Assembly (NCBI GenBank): GCA_948794795.1
Contig: CAQGLR010000002.1
Coordinates: 164,967 to 228,966 of the forward strand
Direction: 5' to 3'
From: an uncultured Lachnospiraceae bacterium
GTDB lineage: Bacteria > Bacillota > Clostridia > Lachnospirales > Lachnospiraceae
Length of the DNA stretch: 64,000 bases
The notes under the pieces are model-generated. The model was not told the DNA's origin, did not search any database, and worked only from the letters and a program-made list of their open reading frames with translations. The position numbers and the translations under genes are program-made. Positions 25,856 through 34,757 of this stretch are shown here, one piece after another (positions within the stretch are counted from its first letter, which is position 1; each line of letters begins with the position of its first letter).

Positions 25856-27868
25856 TTAGAATTCTATAAATTCAAATTTCCCATCAATTAAAAATGCACA
25901 ACCACTTCCAAAAGCACTTACACCTAAACCTGTTAATTCTTCTTTAGATGAAAATGTATGTAATATTTTAATTCCACCATTCCATGATAACCTTGCAAGT
26001 ATATACTTATTATCTTTATTTTTGTAAATTCCGTATAGTCCATTCTGGTCATAAACTGTATAATTAAAATATGGAATATGCTCTTCTGGCTTAAAAATAA
26101 TATTACTATTATAAGGTTCATTGTAACTATACAAACAAATATTATATGCTTCATCTGTATATACAACACCTTTATCCACAAGCATAATATTAGAAAAAGT
26201 TCCTTCTATCTTATCCAGCTGTTTTCCATCTTTGTTATATATAAAAAGACCAGATGGATTATAGAAAAGCATAATATTATTTTCAACAGCCTGTATATAA
26301 TTACTAAATAAATCCGCATTAAGTTTCTCTTCTGTTTCTTCTGCTTTCTTCATAAACAGGCTGTTACTCCACGTTTTCCATATACCCTCCCCATTATTAA
26401 ATTTATACATATGGCACTTTTGTACTGTCCCTATCTTCTCTTCACAATAAACTGTCCCATCACTGCCAATATGTGGCCATCCAAACCCCCAGGAATTTCC
26501 ACTTTCTTCTATATATATAATCTCATCTGACAAACTGGACAACGATATCCTCCCAATAACAGAAGGACTTCCAACCTTTGTATAATATAAATAATTTTCT
26601 GCAATATCCCCCAGCCTGAAGAAACCATTCCTGCCTGCTTCTGCTATCTCTTTATTTTCACCTGTTTTTATACAGGTTCTCACAAGCTTATTATTCAATG
26701 GATAATAAATATATGTACCATCTGTTTTCATACAATTATAATAATTGTTTTCCATAATTTCTGTTTTATTTTCAATGCTGTCTGCTTTTTTAACATTATC
26801 TTTTGTATTTACACCAGATAAAACACTGGTTTTCTGCATTGCCTGCGGACTATCTGTAAATGACACAAATAATCCTGCAAATACTATTCCTGCTATTAAG
26901 ATAGCAGCAAGAGTAGTAATTTTCTTATTCTTCTTTTCTAAAATAATATATGAAATTCTTTCTTTTAACATATTACTGCTCCTCCCTGCCATAGATTGTA
27001 TAATAATATTTCTATTTACTTTTTTTAAAGCCAGATATAATAAAGTATCCCCATATTGCAAAACTTTATCTTGTCCAGCAATTTTAATAACTGCTTCATC
27101 ACATGCCAGTTCACAGTCACATTCCTCATAATATGATGCTGCCCAGATTAAAGGGTTATACCATAAAAGTGCTATAATTCCATATTTTACAATAACCCAT
27201 AATAAATCACCATGTTTCCAGTGGCAGTATTCATGCAGCAAAATATATTGTAAATATTGTGTATCCTGTATAATAACAGGACTTATATATACACTTTTCC
27301 CTAATAAAAACGGTGTACTTGCACCTTCCCATATATAAACTTTAAGTCCTGTGCCAGAATCTGTTTTATAATATTTACGTTCTTTATAACACCTGGAAAT
27401 AAAAATGCTATTTTTTAATAATATCCATATAATAATCCCTGTAGAAACAATAAAATATATTATTTTAAATATTTTTATAAGCCAGTATTTAACTATATTA
27501 CCCTTACCACTGGCCTGTGGTTTAATACTTTTTATTTTATTCTGTATATTTATATTATTAACCTTATTATGTTCTTGTTTATTAACCTGCGTTCCTGTAT
27601 TTTCTTTCTGCTTATTGCCTGTGGCATATTGCTCCTGTTTTAAATCCCTCTTGTTATCAGATTCCATTATCCAGCACAATTCCTGTCTGCCGTGCACAGG
27701 GATTTCAATACATAAAAACGGGACCAGTACCAGATACAGGGGAACTACAAGCCACAATGCATACTGCAGTCTTCTTGTTATATGGTAATAAAAACATTTC
27801 CGGAGTAATAATACCACCATAACCAAAATACCTGATAACACTGTTATCCTAATCATTTTTTCCTCCAT
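25856..27868 (-). CDS. BlaR1/MecR1-type M56 metallopeptidase sensor with a non-penicillin-binding sensor domain
   Basis: A 670-residue membrane protein. Hydrophobic helices at the start and near residue 130 surround a cytoplasmic M56 peptidase domain with zinc motif HEYCH (LLHEYCHWKHGD) and the downstream CELACDEAV. A further membrane helix lies near 320. The extracellular ~300 residues form a beta-rich repeat region (YNCMKTDGTYIYYP, NYLYYTKVG, VYTDEAYNICLYSY) like DUF5050/beta-propeller sensors, not the penicillin-binding domain of BlaR1, so beta-lactams are probably not the signal. It overlaps blaI by 20 bp and would cleave that repressor on signalling. Confidence 0.8.
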   Translation of the reverse strand: MEEKMIRITVLSGILVMVVLLLRKCFYYHITRRLQYALWLVVPLYLVLVPFLCIEIPVHGRQELCWIMESDNKRDLKQEQYATGNKQKENTGTQVNKQEHNKVNNINIQNKIKSIKPQASGKGNIVKYWLIKIFKIIYFIVSTGIIIWILLKNSIFISRCYKERKYYKTDSGTGLKVYIWEGASTPFLLGKSVYISPVIIQDTQYLQYILLHEYCHWKHGDLLWVIVKYGIIALLWYNPLIWAASYYEECDCELACDEAVIKIAGQDKVLQYGDTLLYLALKKVNRNIIIQSMAGRSSNMLKERISYIILEKKNKKITTLAAILIAGIVFAGLFVSFTDSPQAMQKTSVLSGVNTKDNVKKADSIENKTEIMENNYYNCMKTDGTYIYYPLNNKLVRTCIKTGENKEIAEAGRNGFFRLGDIAENYLYYTKVGSPSVIGRISLSSLSDEIIYIEESGNSWGFGWPHIGSDGTVYCEEKIGTVQKCHMYKFNNGEGIWKTWSNSLFMKKAEETEEKLNADLFSNYIQAVENNIMLFYNPSGLFIYNKDGKQLDKIEGTFSNIMLVDKGVVYTDEAYNICLYSYNEPYNSNIIFKPEEHIPYFNYTVYDQNGLYGIYKNKDNKYILARLSWNGGIKILHTFSSKEELTGLGVSAFGSGCAFLIDGKFEFIEF

Positions 27869-28223
27869 GTAATAATTTATATAACTGCATAACTTCTTCT
27901 TCTGATATTATTTCATCTTTTACCATTGTGTTTACAAGCATTCCTGCATTTCCATGAAAAACTTTATCCAAAAGTGAGAGTATTTCCTTTTGTTCTGCTT
28001 CATTCTGCGTAATTTTAGGAAAATATTGTTTTGCCTTTGCTCCTCTTTCATAATAAACAGCTCCCTTTTCCTCAAGACGGTTCAGATACGTAATAACTAC
28101 ATTTTTACTAAAACCTTTCTGTCCTTCTAAAACTTTTGTTATCTGTGTAATAGTCTGAGGTGCATTTTCCCATAATAAATGCATAATCTTCCATTCCTGT
28201 TTTGAAATATCCAGATTTTCCAT
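27849..28223 (-). CDS. BlaI/MecI-family transcriptional repressor
   Basis: A 124-residue winged-helix repressor with the family hallmarks ISKQEWKIMHLLWEN at the start, TITQITKVL, then KNVVITYLNRLEEKGAV. The C-terminal helices are the dimerisation and cleavage region recognised by the M56 partner. It overlaps the sensor gene, and a promoter with a matching palindrome lies about 210 bp upstream, so it should repress its own operon. No beta-lactamase or other target gene is adjacent. Confidence 0.88.
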   Translation of the reverse strand: MENLDISKQEWKIMHLLWENAPQTITQITKVLEGQKGFSKNVVITYLNRLEEKGAVYYERGAKAKQYFPKITQNEAEQKEILSLLDKVFHGNAGMLVNTMVKDEIISEEEVMQLYKLLHGGKND

Positions 28224-28271
28224 CTCCTTTCTTTATTCCTGCTATAGCATATTTCTTCTTTGACATGTCAA

Positions 28272-28324
28272 GCGGATATCCGCAATCCGCATTGCCTGCA
28301 AACAGGCATTGGCTACTTGCCCAA
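28272..28324 (+). repeat. Direct repeat G, copy 2, in the blaI leader
   Basis: Matches copy 1 (25783-25835): GGATATCCGCAATCCGCATT, TGCCTG/CAGGCA stem, GGCTACTTGCCCA. It sits between the blaI promoter and its start codon. Confidence 0.6.
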
Positions 28325-28334
28325 TAACAAACCA

Positions 28335-28384
28335 ACCATTTAAGAAGTGTGTATTTTAAAGGGCTTACTTAATGAGGTTAAACC
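28335..28384 (-). repeat. Repeat F, partial copy in the blaI leader
   Basis: TTAAGAAGTGTGTATTTTAA followed by GGGCTTACTTAATGAGGTT matches one side of the full copies at 28503-28589 and 51675-51760; the other arm is absent. Confidence 0.6.
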
Positions 28385-28432
28385 ATTTTATACTGGACTA
28401 AATAATATTGCACTGGACATCCTAATAAAACC

Positions 28433-28486
28433 ATATTAGGTATAATATTGTATACCTAATATATCACTTTGGTATACAGCTGTCAA
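28433..28486 (-). promoter_or_regulatory. blaI promoter with overlapping BlaI-type operator
   Basis: On the minus strand: consensus TTGACA (28481-28486), 17-bp spacer, TATATT (28458-28463). A 30-bp dyad with arms ATATTAGGTATA and TATACCTAATAT (28433-28462) covers the -10 and start site, the expected position for an autoregulating BlaI repressor. Transcription would begin near 28451, giving a ~230-nt leader that contains two inserted repeats. Confidence 0.7.
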
Positions 28487-28502
28487 CCTTTATTTTATAA
28501 TT

Positions 28503-28589
28503 TCCTGCCAGACTAAGTAAGCCCTGGTAAATCAAACCCACCGCTTAAGAAGTGTGTATTTTAAAGGTTTTACTTAATGAGGTTAAAAT
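28503..28589. repeat. Repeat F, full copy (~78-85 bp, terminal inverted repeats)
   Basis: Ends TAAGTAAGCCCT and a slightly decayed complement; interior GGTAAATCAAA, CCACCGCTTAAGAAG, GTGTATTTTAAA. Nearly identical to the copy at 51675-51760. Confidence 0.7.
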
Positions 28590-28676
28590 AACATTTGGGT
28601 TTCTGCACTTTTTAAATTACGCAAAGAGTATATCCTCTAGGAATTTCAAGAATACCCTCAAAAAACAACTGTTGGG

Positions 28677-28779
28677 GGGACTGTCCGGAAACTAAAAACT
28701 GGACAGTCCAGACCACAAAATATAGCAACAGACAAGATAATATGTCTGAAAATTTAAAAAAGGAGTTTCTGGACAGTCT
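28677..28779. repeat. Small inverted-repeat unit
   Basis: ACTGTCCGGAAACT near 28679 is matched 13/14 by the complement of AGTTTCTGGACAGT near 28763. About 70 bp lie between, with a nested GGACAGTCC. No frame. It could be a small hairpin element or the ends of a lost insertion. Confidence 0.4.
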
Positions 28780-28860
28780 GGGTGAAAGGCTAATGCTTAA
28801 ATATTGGTTTCAATGTTTAAAATTTTATACACCACTGGATGACTCATCCAAACACAATAT

Positions 28861-29195
28861 CATTTAGTTAAGCAGACCTTGATAAACAATGTATTTATGG
28901 GTATTTGAAAATCAAATTTATACAAAGATTATATTACTCTGGCAAATTCCAAATGTTTTACCAAAAGGCAGCTGTTATGGGGGCGCTGGTGCTTAAGCCA
29001 CGTCTTCAATGCTTAATAGAAACAGTTGTTTCTATTAAGCATTTGGGGCTTTATGCACCACTGCGCATCCCATCCAAGCGGAAGCGGCTGCCTGGGGTAA
29101 AATTTTGGAATTGCCAGAGCCGTATAACTTGTAAAATATTTAATTTTCAAACATCCATAACTTTGCCATTTACAATATGGCTGCTTAACTAAATG
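28861..29195. mobile_element. Variant copy of the hairpin element with different terminal repeats (335 bp)
   Basis: The core (about 28930-29125) is the reverse orientation of the 24847 element: ACTCTGGCAAATTCCAAATG, GGGGCGCTGGTG, GGGGCTTTATGCACCACTG, CAATTCC complement. The outer ends differ: a perfect 15-bp inverted repeat CATTTAGTTAAGCAG (28861-28875, 29181-29195) with further paired arms inside. The apical hairpin (AATGCTTAATAGAAAC/GTTTCTATTAAGCATT) differs from the other copies yet still pairs. A decayed version of the usual terminus lies just outside at 29207-29224. Confidence 0.65.
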
Positions 29196-29239
29196 ACATT
29201 GCATCTAAATAGGGAAACTTAAATCAAAAAACAGCAGGC

Positions 29240-29285
29240 TTGACACCATTCCCCTGGCAGGTTACAATAATATCTAAAGCTTTAG
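29240..29285 (+). promoter_or_regulatory. Strong promoter of tyrA with a downstream palindrome
   Basis: TTGACA (29240-29245), 17-bp spacer, TACAAT (29263-29268), followed by the perfect 12-bp palindrome CTAAAGCTTTAG (29274-29285) over the start site, a possible operator. No T-box leader fits in the ~45 nt left. Confidence 0.65.
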
Positions 29286-29322
29286 CATACTATAGCACTT
29301 AACCTATGAAAGGCTGTATATT

Positions 29323-30192
29323 ATGGATAAATCAAAAAATACACTACATTTTGGATTTATAGGATTTGGACTTATAGGTGGTTCCATTGCACACTCGCTG
29401 CGCCACTTATACCCCTCTTCCCATATAATTGCATACAATTACTATGGCACAAAGCCACATCCCAAACTTGAAATGGCAAAAAACGAAGGCGTACTATCAG
29501 AAACCAGCACATCACTTACAGATTTCTCTGCATGTGATGTGATATTTTTATGTGCCCCTGTCCTTGCTAACGAAAAATATCTTGAGATGCTTGCACCATA
29601 TATTTCTAAAGAATGTATTATTACAGATGTTGGCAGCGTCAAGGGAAATATACATAAGAAAGCTGAAGAACTTGGGCTTAAATATAATTTTATTGGCGGA
29701 CATCCTATGACAGGCTCTGAAAAAACAGGCTATGACAATTCAGATGCCTCATACCTTAAAGGAGCATATTATATACTTACCCCTTCTGGAAACAACCCAG
29801 AAGAACATATTAAATGGATGGCAGATTTCGTAAAAGCATCTGGTTCATATTGTGAAATTATGGATTACAAAGAACATGACCTTGTAACCGCTGCAATAAG
29901 CCACTGTCCCCATGTTATTTCAGCCTCACTTGTAAACCTTGTGGCATCCCATGATAAAGACGGGATGTATAAAAAACTTGCTGCTGGCGGCTTTAAAGAT
30001 ATTACAAGGATTTCGTCCTCATCACCTGAAATGTGGCAGAATATATGCCTTACAAACCCAGAATGCATATCATCACTTCTTGACGTATATATAAATATCC
30101 TTACGGATATTAAAAAAGCAATAACCACAGACGATGGCAGCACGGTTATGGAATTTTTTGAAAATGCTAAGAAATACAGGGACAGCTTGTAA
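29323..30192 (+). CDS. tyrA: Prephenate dehydrogenase
   Basis: A 289-residue tyrosine-pathway enzyme that oxidatively decarboxylates prephenate to 4-hydroxyphenylpyruvate. The N-terminal NAD-binding fold has GFGLIGGS. The conserved active-site motifs are TDVGSVKG, FIGGHPMTGSE and ISHCPHVIS. It lacks an ACT domain, so feedback control is absent or lies elsewhere. It is followed 17 bp later by the helicase gene and likely shares its transcript; the link is positional only. Confidence 0.92.
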   Translation: MDKSKNTLHFGFIGFGLIGGSIAHSLRHLYPSSHIIAYNYYGTKPHPKLEMAKNEGVLSETSTSLTDFSACDVIFLCAPVLANEKYLEMLAPYISKECIITDVGSVKGNIHKKAEELGLKYNFIGGHPMTGSEKTGYDNSDASYLKGAYYILTPSGNNPEEHIKWMADFVKASGSYCEIMDYKEHDLVTAAISHCPHVISASLVNLVASHDKDGMYKKLAAGGFKDITRISSSSPEMWQNICLTNPECISSLLDVYINILTDIKKAITTDDGSTVMEFFENAKKYRDSL

Positions 30193-30209
30193 ACAGAATG
30201 GAGATTTAA

Positions 30210-32627
30210 ATGAAGATTTTAGAAGGATTAAACCCTGAACAGGAAAAAGCAGTAAAGCACTTTAAAGGACCATTACTTATTCTTGCAGGCGCTGGTTCAG
30301 GCAAAACAAGGGTTCTTACACACAGAATTGCTTATCTTATAAGTGAGCACAGAGTACACCCATGGAATATACTTGCACTTACATTTACAAACAAAGCAGC
30401 AGGTGAAATGCGTGAACGTGTTGACAGTATAGTGTCTGGACAAAACTCACGGGATATATGGGTAAGCACTTTCCACTCACTATGTGTACGTATATTGCGC
30501 AGGCACATTGAATCTATTGGTTACACCAGAAGTTTTACAATTTATGATGGTGATGACCAGAAAACACTTATGCGTGACATTATCAAATTCCTGGACCTTG
30601 ACCCCAAGAAATATAAAGAACGTTCATTTTTAAGTGTTATTTCTTCTGCAAAAGATGAACTGGTAACGCCAGAACAGTATGAACTCCAGGCAATGGGTGA
30701 TTTTAATAAAGAAATATACGCACGTGCATACCGTGAATATGAAAAAAGGCTTAAAGATGCCAATGCGCTTGATTTTGATGACCTTATAACCAAGACAATA
30801 CAACTGCTTAAAGAGAACCCAGATGTACTTTTATACTACCAGAACCGTTTTAAATATATAATGGTTGATGAATACCAGGATACTAATACTGCACAATTTA
30901 AACTTATCCATCTTCTTGCAAGTACGACAGGTGAAGATGGCTCTGTTGAGCACAACCTATGCGTAGTTGGTGATGATGACCAGTCAATCTATAAATTCCG
31001 TGGTGCTAATATACATAATATACTTAATTTTGAACAGTCATATCCTGGCACAAGGGTAATAAAACTTGAAGAAAACTACCGCTCTACACAAAATATACTT
31101 GATGCTGCCAATGCTGTTATAAAGAATAATTCTGTAAGAAAAGACAAGGCCTTGTGGACTGAAAAAGAAAAAGGCGATTTAATATATTTTAACCGTTTTA
31201 CTAATGAATATGAAGAAGCTTCTGAAATAGCTGATGCCATAAGTTATGCTGTTTCATCAGGACAGGCGTCCTATAAGGATTTTGCCATACTCTACCGTAC
31301 CAATGCACAGTCACGTGTATTTGAAGAAAAGCTTGTAACAGGCAATATACCTTATAAAATTATTGGTGCAGTTAATTTCTACCAGCGTAAAGAAATAAAA
31401 GACCTGCTTGCCTACCTGCGTACTATTGAAAACGGGCTTGATGATATTTCTGTAAAACGTATAATCAATGTGCCAAAAAGGGGCATAGGACTTGCTACTA
31501 TTGATCGTATATCAATGTATGCTACAAGCCATAGCATAAGCTTTTATGAAGCACTCAAAAGTTATGAATATATTGATGGCATAAACAGAGGAGCTGCAAA
31601 ACTACAATCTTTTGTAAGCCTTATAGAATCATTTAAACGCCATCTTGAAGAACCAGGCAGTACCCTTACAGACCTTATACATGAGATAACAGAAGAAACT
31701 GGATATATAAGGATGCTTGAAGAGGAAGATACAGAAGAATCACTTGGCAGGATTGAAAATATAGAAGAACTTATTAATAAAATTGCTTCTTATGAGGAAA
31801 CATGCACTGATACTCCTTCGCTCAGTGGATTTCTTGAAGAAGTAGCACTTGTCGCTGATATTGATAATGTAGATGAAAATAACGATATTGTACTGCTTAT
31901 GACACTGCATAGTGCAAAAGGGCTTGAGTTTCCATATGTATATATTGTTGGCATGGAAGATGGAATCTTCCCAGGCTATGGCGCAGTGGTTAGTGATGAA
32001 CCAGAAGATATGGAGGAAGAACGCAGGCTGTGCTATGTAGGTATTACAAGGGCAAAAGAAAAACTGTCACTAAGCTGTGCTGTAAGCCGTTTCCGTAATG
32101 GTGAACAGCAATATAATATGCCTTCACGTTTTTTAGATGAAATACCACGTTATCTTTTAAAACAAAGCACAAGTTTTAGTAATTTCTCATATTATAAACT
32201 TACAGAGGAAACTGCTTCTAGAAATAGTGGATATAATAAACAAAAATCTTATACTGCATCAGAATTTGCCAGTATAAATGCAGGAAACTCTTCATACAAT
32301 ACAAATACTGCCAGTAAATCTGCTTTGTGGAACCCGCTGGCAGAAAAAACTGTTAAAAAGCAAAGCCAGAAGGACACTGGCAAAAATGGACAGCTTTTTG
32401 CAGGCAACCCACTAATAAGCAAAGGATTTGCCTCTTACAAGACAGCAGCTTCTGGTTCTGTATCTGTTGATTATAAAGAAGGCGACAGAATAATACACAC
32501 CAGATTTGGTGAAGGTACAGTTAAAACACTTAATGAAAAATCAGGGGATTATGAAGTCTGTGTAGACTTTGACAATGGTTGTACACGTAAAATGATGGCT
32601 TCTTTTGCAAAATTAAAAAAAATATAG
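30210..32627 (+). CDS. pcrA: ATP-dependent DNA helicase PcrA/UvrD
   Basis: An 805-residue SF1A helicase for nucleotide excision repair and conflict resolution. Motif I is AGAGSGKT, Ia LTFTNKAAGEM, II VDEYQDTN, III GDDDQSIYKFRGA, IV ENYRST, V TLHSAKGLEF, VI RRLCYVGITRAKE. The C-terminal ~110 residues are a low-complexity linker and the small Tudor-like domain (DYKEGDRIIHTRFGEGTV) that contacts RNA polymerase in PcrA. The length is slightly above average. Start and spacing are unambiguous. Confidence 0.95.
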   Translation: MKILEGLNPEQEKAVKHFKGPLLILAGAGSGKTRVLTHRIAYLISEHRVHPWNILALTFTNKAAGEMRERVDSIVSGQNSRDIWVSTFHSLCVRILRRHIESIGYTRSFTIYDGDDQKTLMRDIIKFLDLDPKKYKERSFLSVISSAKDELVTPEQYELQAMGDFNKEIYARAYREYEKRLKDANALDFDDLITKTIQLLKENPDVLLYYQNRFKYIMVDEYQDTNTAQFKLIHLLASTTGEDGSVEHNLCVVGDDDQSIYKFRGANIHNILNFEQSYPGTRVIKLEENYRSTQNILDAANAVIKNNSVRKDKALWTEKEKGDLIYFNRFTNEYEEASEIADAISYAVSSGQASYKDFAILYRTNAQSRVFEEKLVTGNIPYKIIGAVNFYQRKEIKDLLAYLRTIENGLDDISVKRIINVPKRGIGLATIDRISMYATSHSISFYEALKSYEYIDGINRGAAKLQSFVSLIESFKRHLEEPGSTLTDLIHEITEETGYIRMLEEEDTEESLGRIENIEELINKIASYEETCTDTPSLSGFLEEVALVADIDNVDENNDIVLLMTLHSAKGLEFPYVYIVGMEDGIFPGYGAVVSDEPEDMEEERRLCYVGITRAKEKLSLSCAVSRFRNGEQQYNMPSRFLDEIPRYLLKQSTSFSNFSYYKLTEETASRNSGYNKQKSYTASEFASINAGNSSYNTNTASKSALWNPLAEKTVKKQSQKDTGKNGQLFAGNPLISKGFASYKTAASGSVSVDYKEGDRIIHTRFGEGTVKTLNEKSGDYEVCVDFDNGCTRKMMASFAKLKKI

Positions 32628-32693
32628 ATATTATATCTATATTATGGTATAATTTACATTATGAATTAAATTTATTAGAAAGGTGGAATTATT

Positions 32694-32966
32694 ATGCATG
32701 TAAACTCAAAAATCGAAGAAATATTAAATACTGCTAAGTTAAATGAGCTTCTGCACAAGAAAGAGCTTGAAGAGAAAAATAAAAACACTCTTGTTATTGC
32801 CTTAGCAGTTATTGGCGCTGTTGCCGCTGTTGCAGGTATTGCATACGCTGTATACAAATATTTTACACCTGATTATCTTGAAGATTTTGATTCTGATGAT
32901 TATTCAGATAACTTTGATGATGATTTTATTGAATTTTCAGATAATAAGCCTGAAGCTGAAGATTAA
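32694..32966 (+). CDS. Small single-pass membrane protein with acidic tail
   Basis: A 90-residue protein: a charged N-terminal helix (SKIEEILNTAKLNELLHKKE), one alanine/valine-rich membrane segment (about 33-57) and a strongly acidic Asp/Glu/Phe-rich C-terminus of about 30 residues. AGAAAGGTGG precedes the start. I do not recognise a named family. It lies between pcrA and argH, and a terminator follows it, so it ends the tyrA-pcrA transcript or is expressed alone. Confidence 0.7.
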   Translation: MHVNSKIEEILNTAKLNELLHKKELEEKNKNTLVIALAVIGAVAAVAGIAYAVYKYFTPDYLEDFDSDDYSDNFDDDFIEFSDNKPEAED

Positions 32967-33016
32967 TTTTCCGCTTATGGCATACAGACAATACTACGCA
33001 TTATGTATTAAACAGG

Positions 33017-33047
33017 AATACCGGAATGGAATACATTCCGGTATTTT
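33017..33047 (+). terminator. Terminator between the small membrane gene and argH
   Basis: AATACCGGAATG-GAATA-CATTCCGGTATT is a 12-bp perfect stem followed by TTC; the U-run is part of the stem end (TATTTTC). Confidence 0.7.
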
Positions 33048-33095
33048 CAGTGTATATTAAAAACATTATAAAACTTTTACAAATGGAGGACTGAA

Positions 33096-34469
33096 ATGAA
33101 ACTTTGGGGAGGACGTTTTACAAAAGAAACAAATGAACTTGTAAACAACTTTAATGCTTCTATCTCATTTGACCAGAAATTCTATAAAGAAGATATAGAA
33201 GGAAGCATTGCACATGTTACAATGCTTGCAAAACAGGGAATTATTACAGATAGCGAAAAGGAATCAATTATTTCAGGGCTTAACAGTATACTTGACGACA
33301 TTGTATCAGGAAATCTTGAAATAGATAATGTACACGAAGATATCCACAGTTTTGTGGAAGCACATCTGACAAGCCGGATTGGTGATGCTGGCAAGAAACT
33401 GCATACCGGCAGAAGCCGCAATGACCAGGTGGCACTCGATATGAAACTTTATACACGTAAAGAAATACTCGGAATAGATACTCTTCTTAAAAATCTTTTA
33501 AAAAGCCTTCTTTCAATAATGAAAGAAAATACAGAAACTATAATGCCTGGATTTACACATTTACAAAAAGCGCAGCCAGTAACACTTGCCCACCATATTG
33601 GCGCTTATTTTGAAATGTTTAAAAGAGACAGGTCACGCCTTAACGATATTTATGAAAGAATGAACTACTGCCCTCTTGGTTCTGGTGCCCTGGCAGGTAC
33701 TACATACCCGCTTGACAGGGAATATACAGCCAGCCTTCTTGGATTTAAAGGTCCTACATTAAACAGTATGGACTCTGTATCAGACAGGGACTACCTTATA
33801 GAATTTTCTTCTGCAATGTCAATTATAATGATGCATTTAAGCCGTTTCTGCGAAGAAATAACTATATGGAATTCTAATGAATACCAGTTTATAGAAATAG
33901 ATGACGCATATTCTACAGGCAGCAGCATAATGCCACAGAAGAAAAATCCTGATATTGCAGAACTTGTAAGAGGAAAAACAGGACGTGTATATGGTACACT
34001 TATGTCTTTACTTACTACAATGAAAGGACTTTCCCTCGCATATAATAAAGATATGCAGGAAGATAAAGAACTTGTATTTGATGCTATTGATACCACCAAA
34101 GGATGCATACTTTTATTTAATGGAATGATTGACACTATGGTTTTCAATAAAGATAATATGCGTGCAAGTGCTGAAGGTGGATTCACTAATGCTACAGATG
34201 CTGCAGACTACCTTGTAAACCATGGTGTCCCATTCCGTGATGCACATGGTATAATTGGAAAGCTTGTACTTTATTGTATTGATAATAATAAACCACTGGG
34301 AAAACTGTCTTTAGATGAATACAAAGCAATAAGCCCTGTATTTGAAGAAGATATATATAATGCTATAAGCATGGAAACATGTACAAGCAAAAGAAATACT
34401 ACAGGCGCACCAGGACAGGAAGCAATGAAGGAAGTTATATCTATATATGAAAAGTATTTAGAACAATAA
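33096..34469 (+). CDS. argH: Argininosuccinate lyase
   Basis: A 457-residue arginine-pathway enzyme that splits argininosuccinate into arginine and fumarate. It starts MKLWGGRFTKE and has the HEDIHSFVEAHL and TGRSRNDQVALD stretches and the flexible-loop signature GSSIMPQKKNPD with the catalytic serine. GGAGG is well placed. No argG is adjacent. Its stop lies 27 bp before a decayed hairpin element. Confidence 0.95.
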   Translation: MKLWGGRFTKETNELVNNFNASISFDQKFYKEDIEGSIAHVTMLAKQGIITDSEKESIISGLNSILDDIVSGNLEIDNVHEDIHSFVEAHLTSRIGDAGKKLHTGRSRNDQVALDMKLYTRKEILGIDTLLKNLLKSLLSIMKENTETIMPGFTHLQKAQPVTLAHHIGAYFEMFKRDRSRLNDIYERMNYCPLGSGALAGTTYPLDREYTASLLGFKGPTLNSMDSVSDRDYLIEFSSAMSIIMMHLSRFCEEITIWNSNEYQFIEIDDAYSTGSSIMPQKKNPDIAELVRGKTGRVYGTLMSLLTTMKGLSLAYNKDMQEDKELVFDAIDTTKGCILLFNGMIDTMVFNKDNMRASAEGGFTNATDAADYLVNHGVPFRDAHGIIGKLVLYCIDNNKPLGKLSLDEYKAISPVFEEDIYNAISMETCTSKRNTTGAPGQEAMKEVISIYEKYLEQ

Positions 34470-34496
34470 AACTGTCCATATGGTAAATAAGTTAGG

Positions 34497-34746
34497 TTTC
34501 TTTGTTTTTTTAATACACAAGTATTCTGGTACTGGTATCTTAACGCTGGCAATTCCAAATGTTTACCAGCAGCAGCACGTTTGCACTTGGATGGATGCGC
34601 AGTGGTGCATAAAGTCCCAATGTTTCTGCGAAACATTTAAGACGGGACTTAAGCACCAGCGTATCCATAACAGCTGCTTTATGGTAAAACATTTGGAAAT
34701 TGCCAGCGCAATATACTCTTTGTGAAACTTGAAAAATAGAAAAACC
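34497..34746. mobile_element. Decayed copy of the hairpin element downstream of argH
   Basis: The core matches the 24847 copy in the same orientation: GGCAATTCCAAATGTTTACC, GCAGTGGTGCATAAAGTCCC, AATGTTTCTGCGAAACATT, GGGACTTAAGCACCAGCG, ATGGTAAAACATTTGGAAAT. AAGTCCC/GGGACTT pairs where the other copy has AAGCCCC/GGGGCTT, a compensatory change. The terminal repeats are badly eroded and no target duplication is evident. Confidence 0.7.
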
Positions 34747-34757
34747 CAAAAATAAAT

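Noticed and set aside
28905..29192. A 95-codon protein on the plus strand
   Set aside because: It lies entirely inside the hairpin element, has no ribosome binding site, and the other copies do not keep the frame.
29269..29322. T-box or other amino-acid-responsive leader before tyrA
   Set aside because: The promoter leaves only about 45 nt of leader, too short for a T-box, and no specifier loop or TGGNACC-like motif is present.
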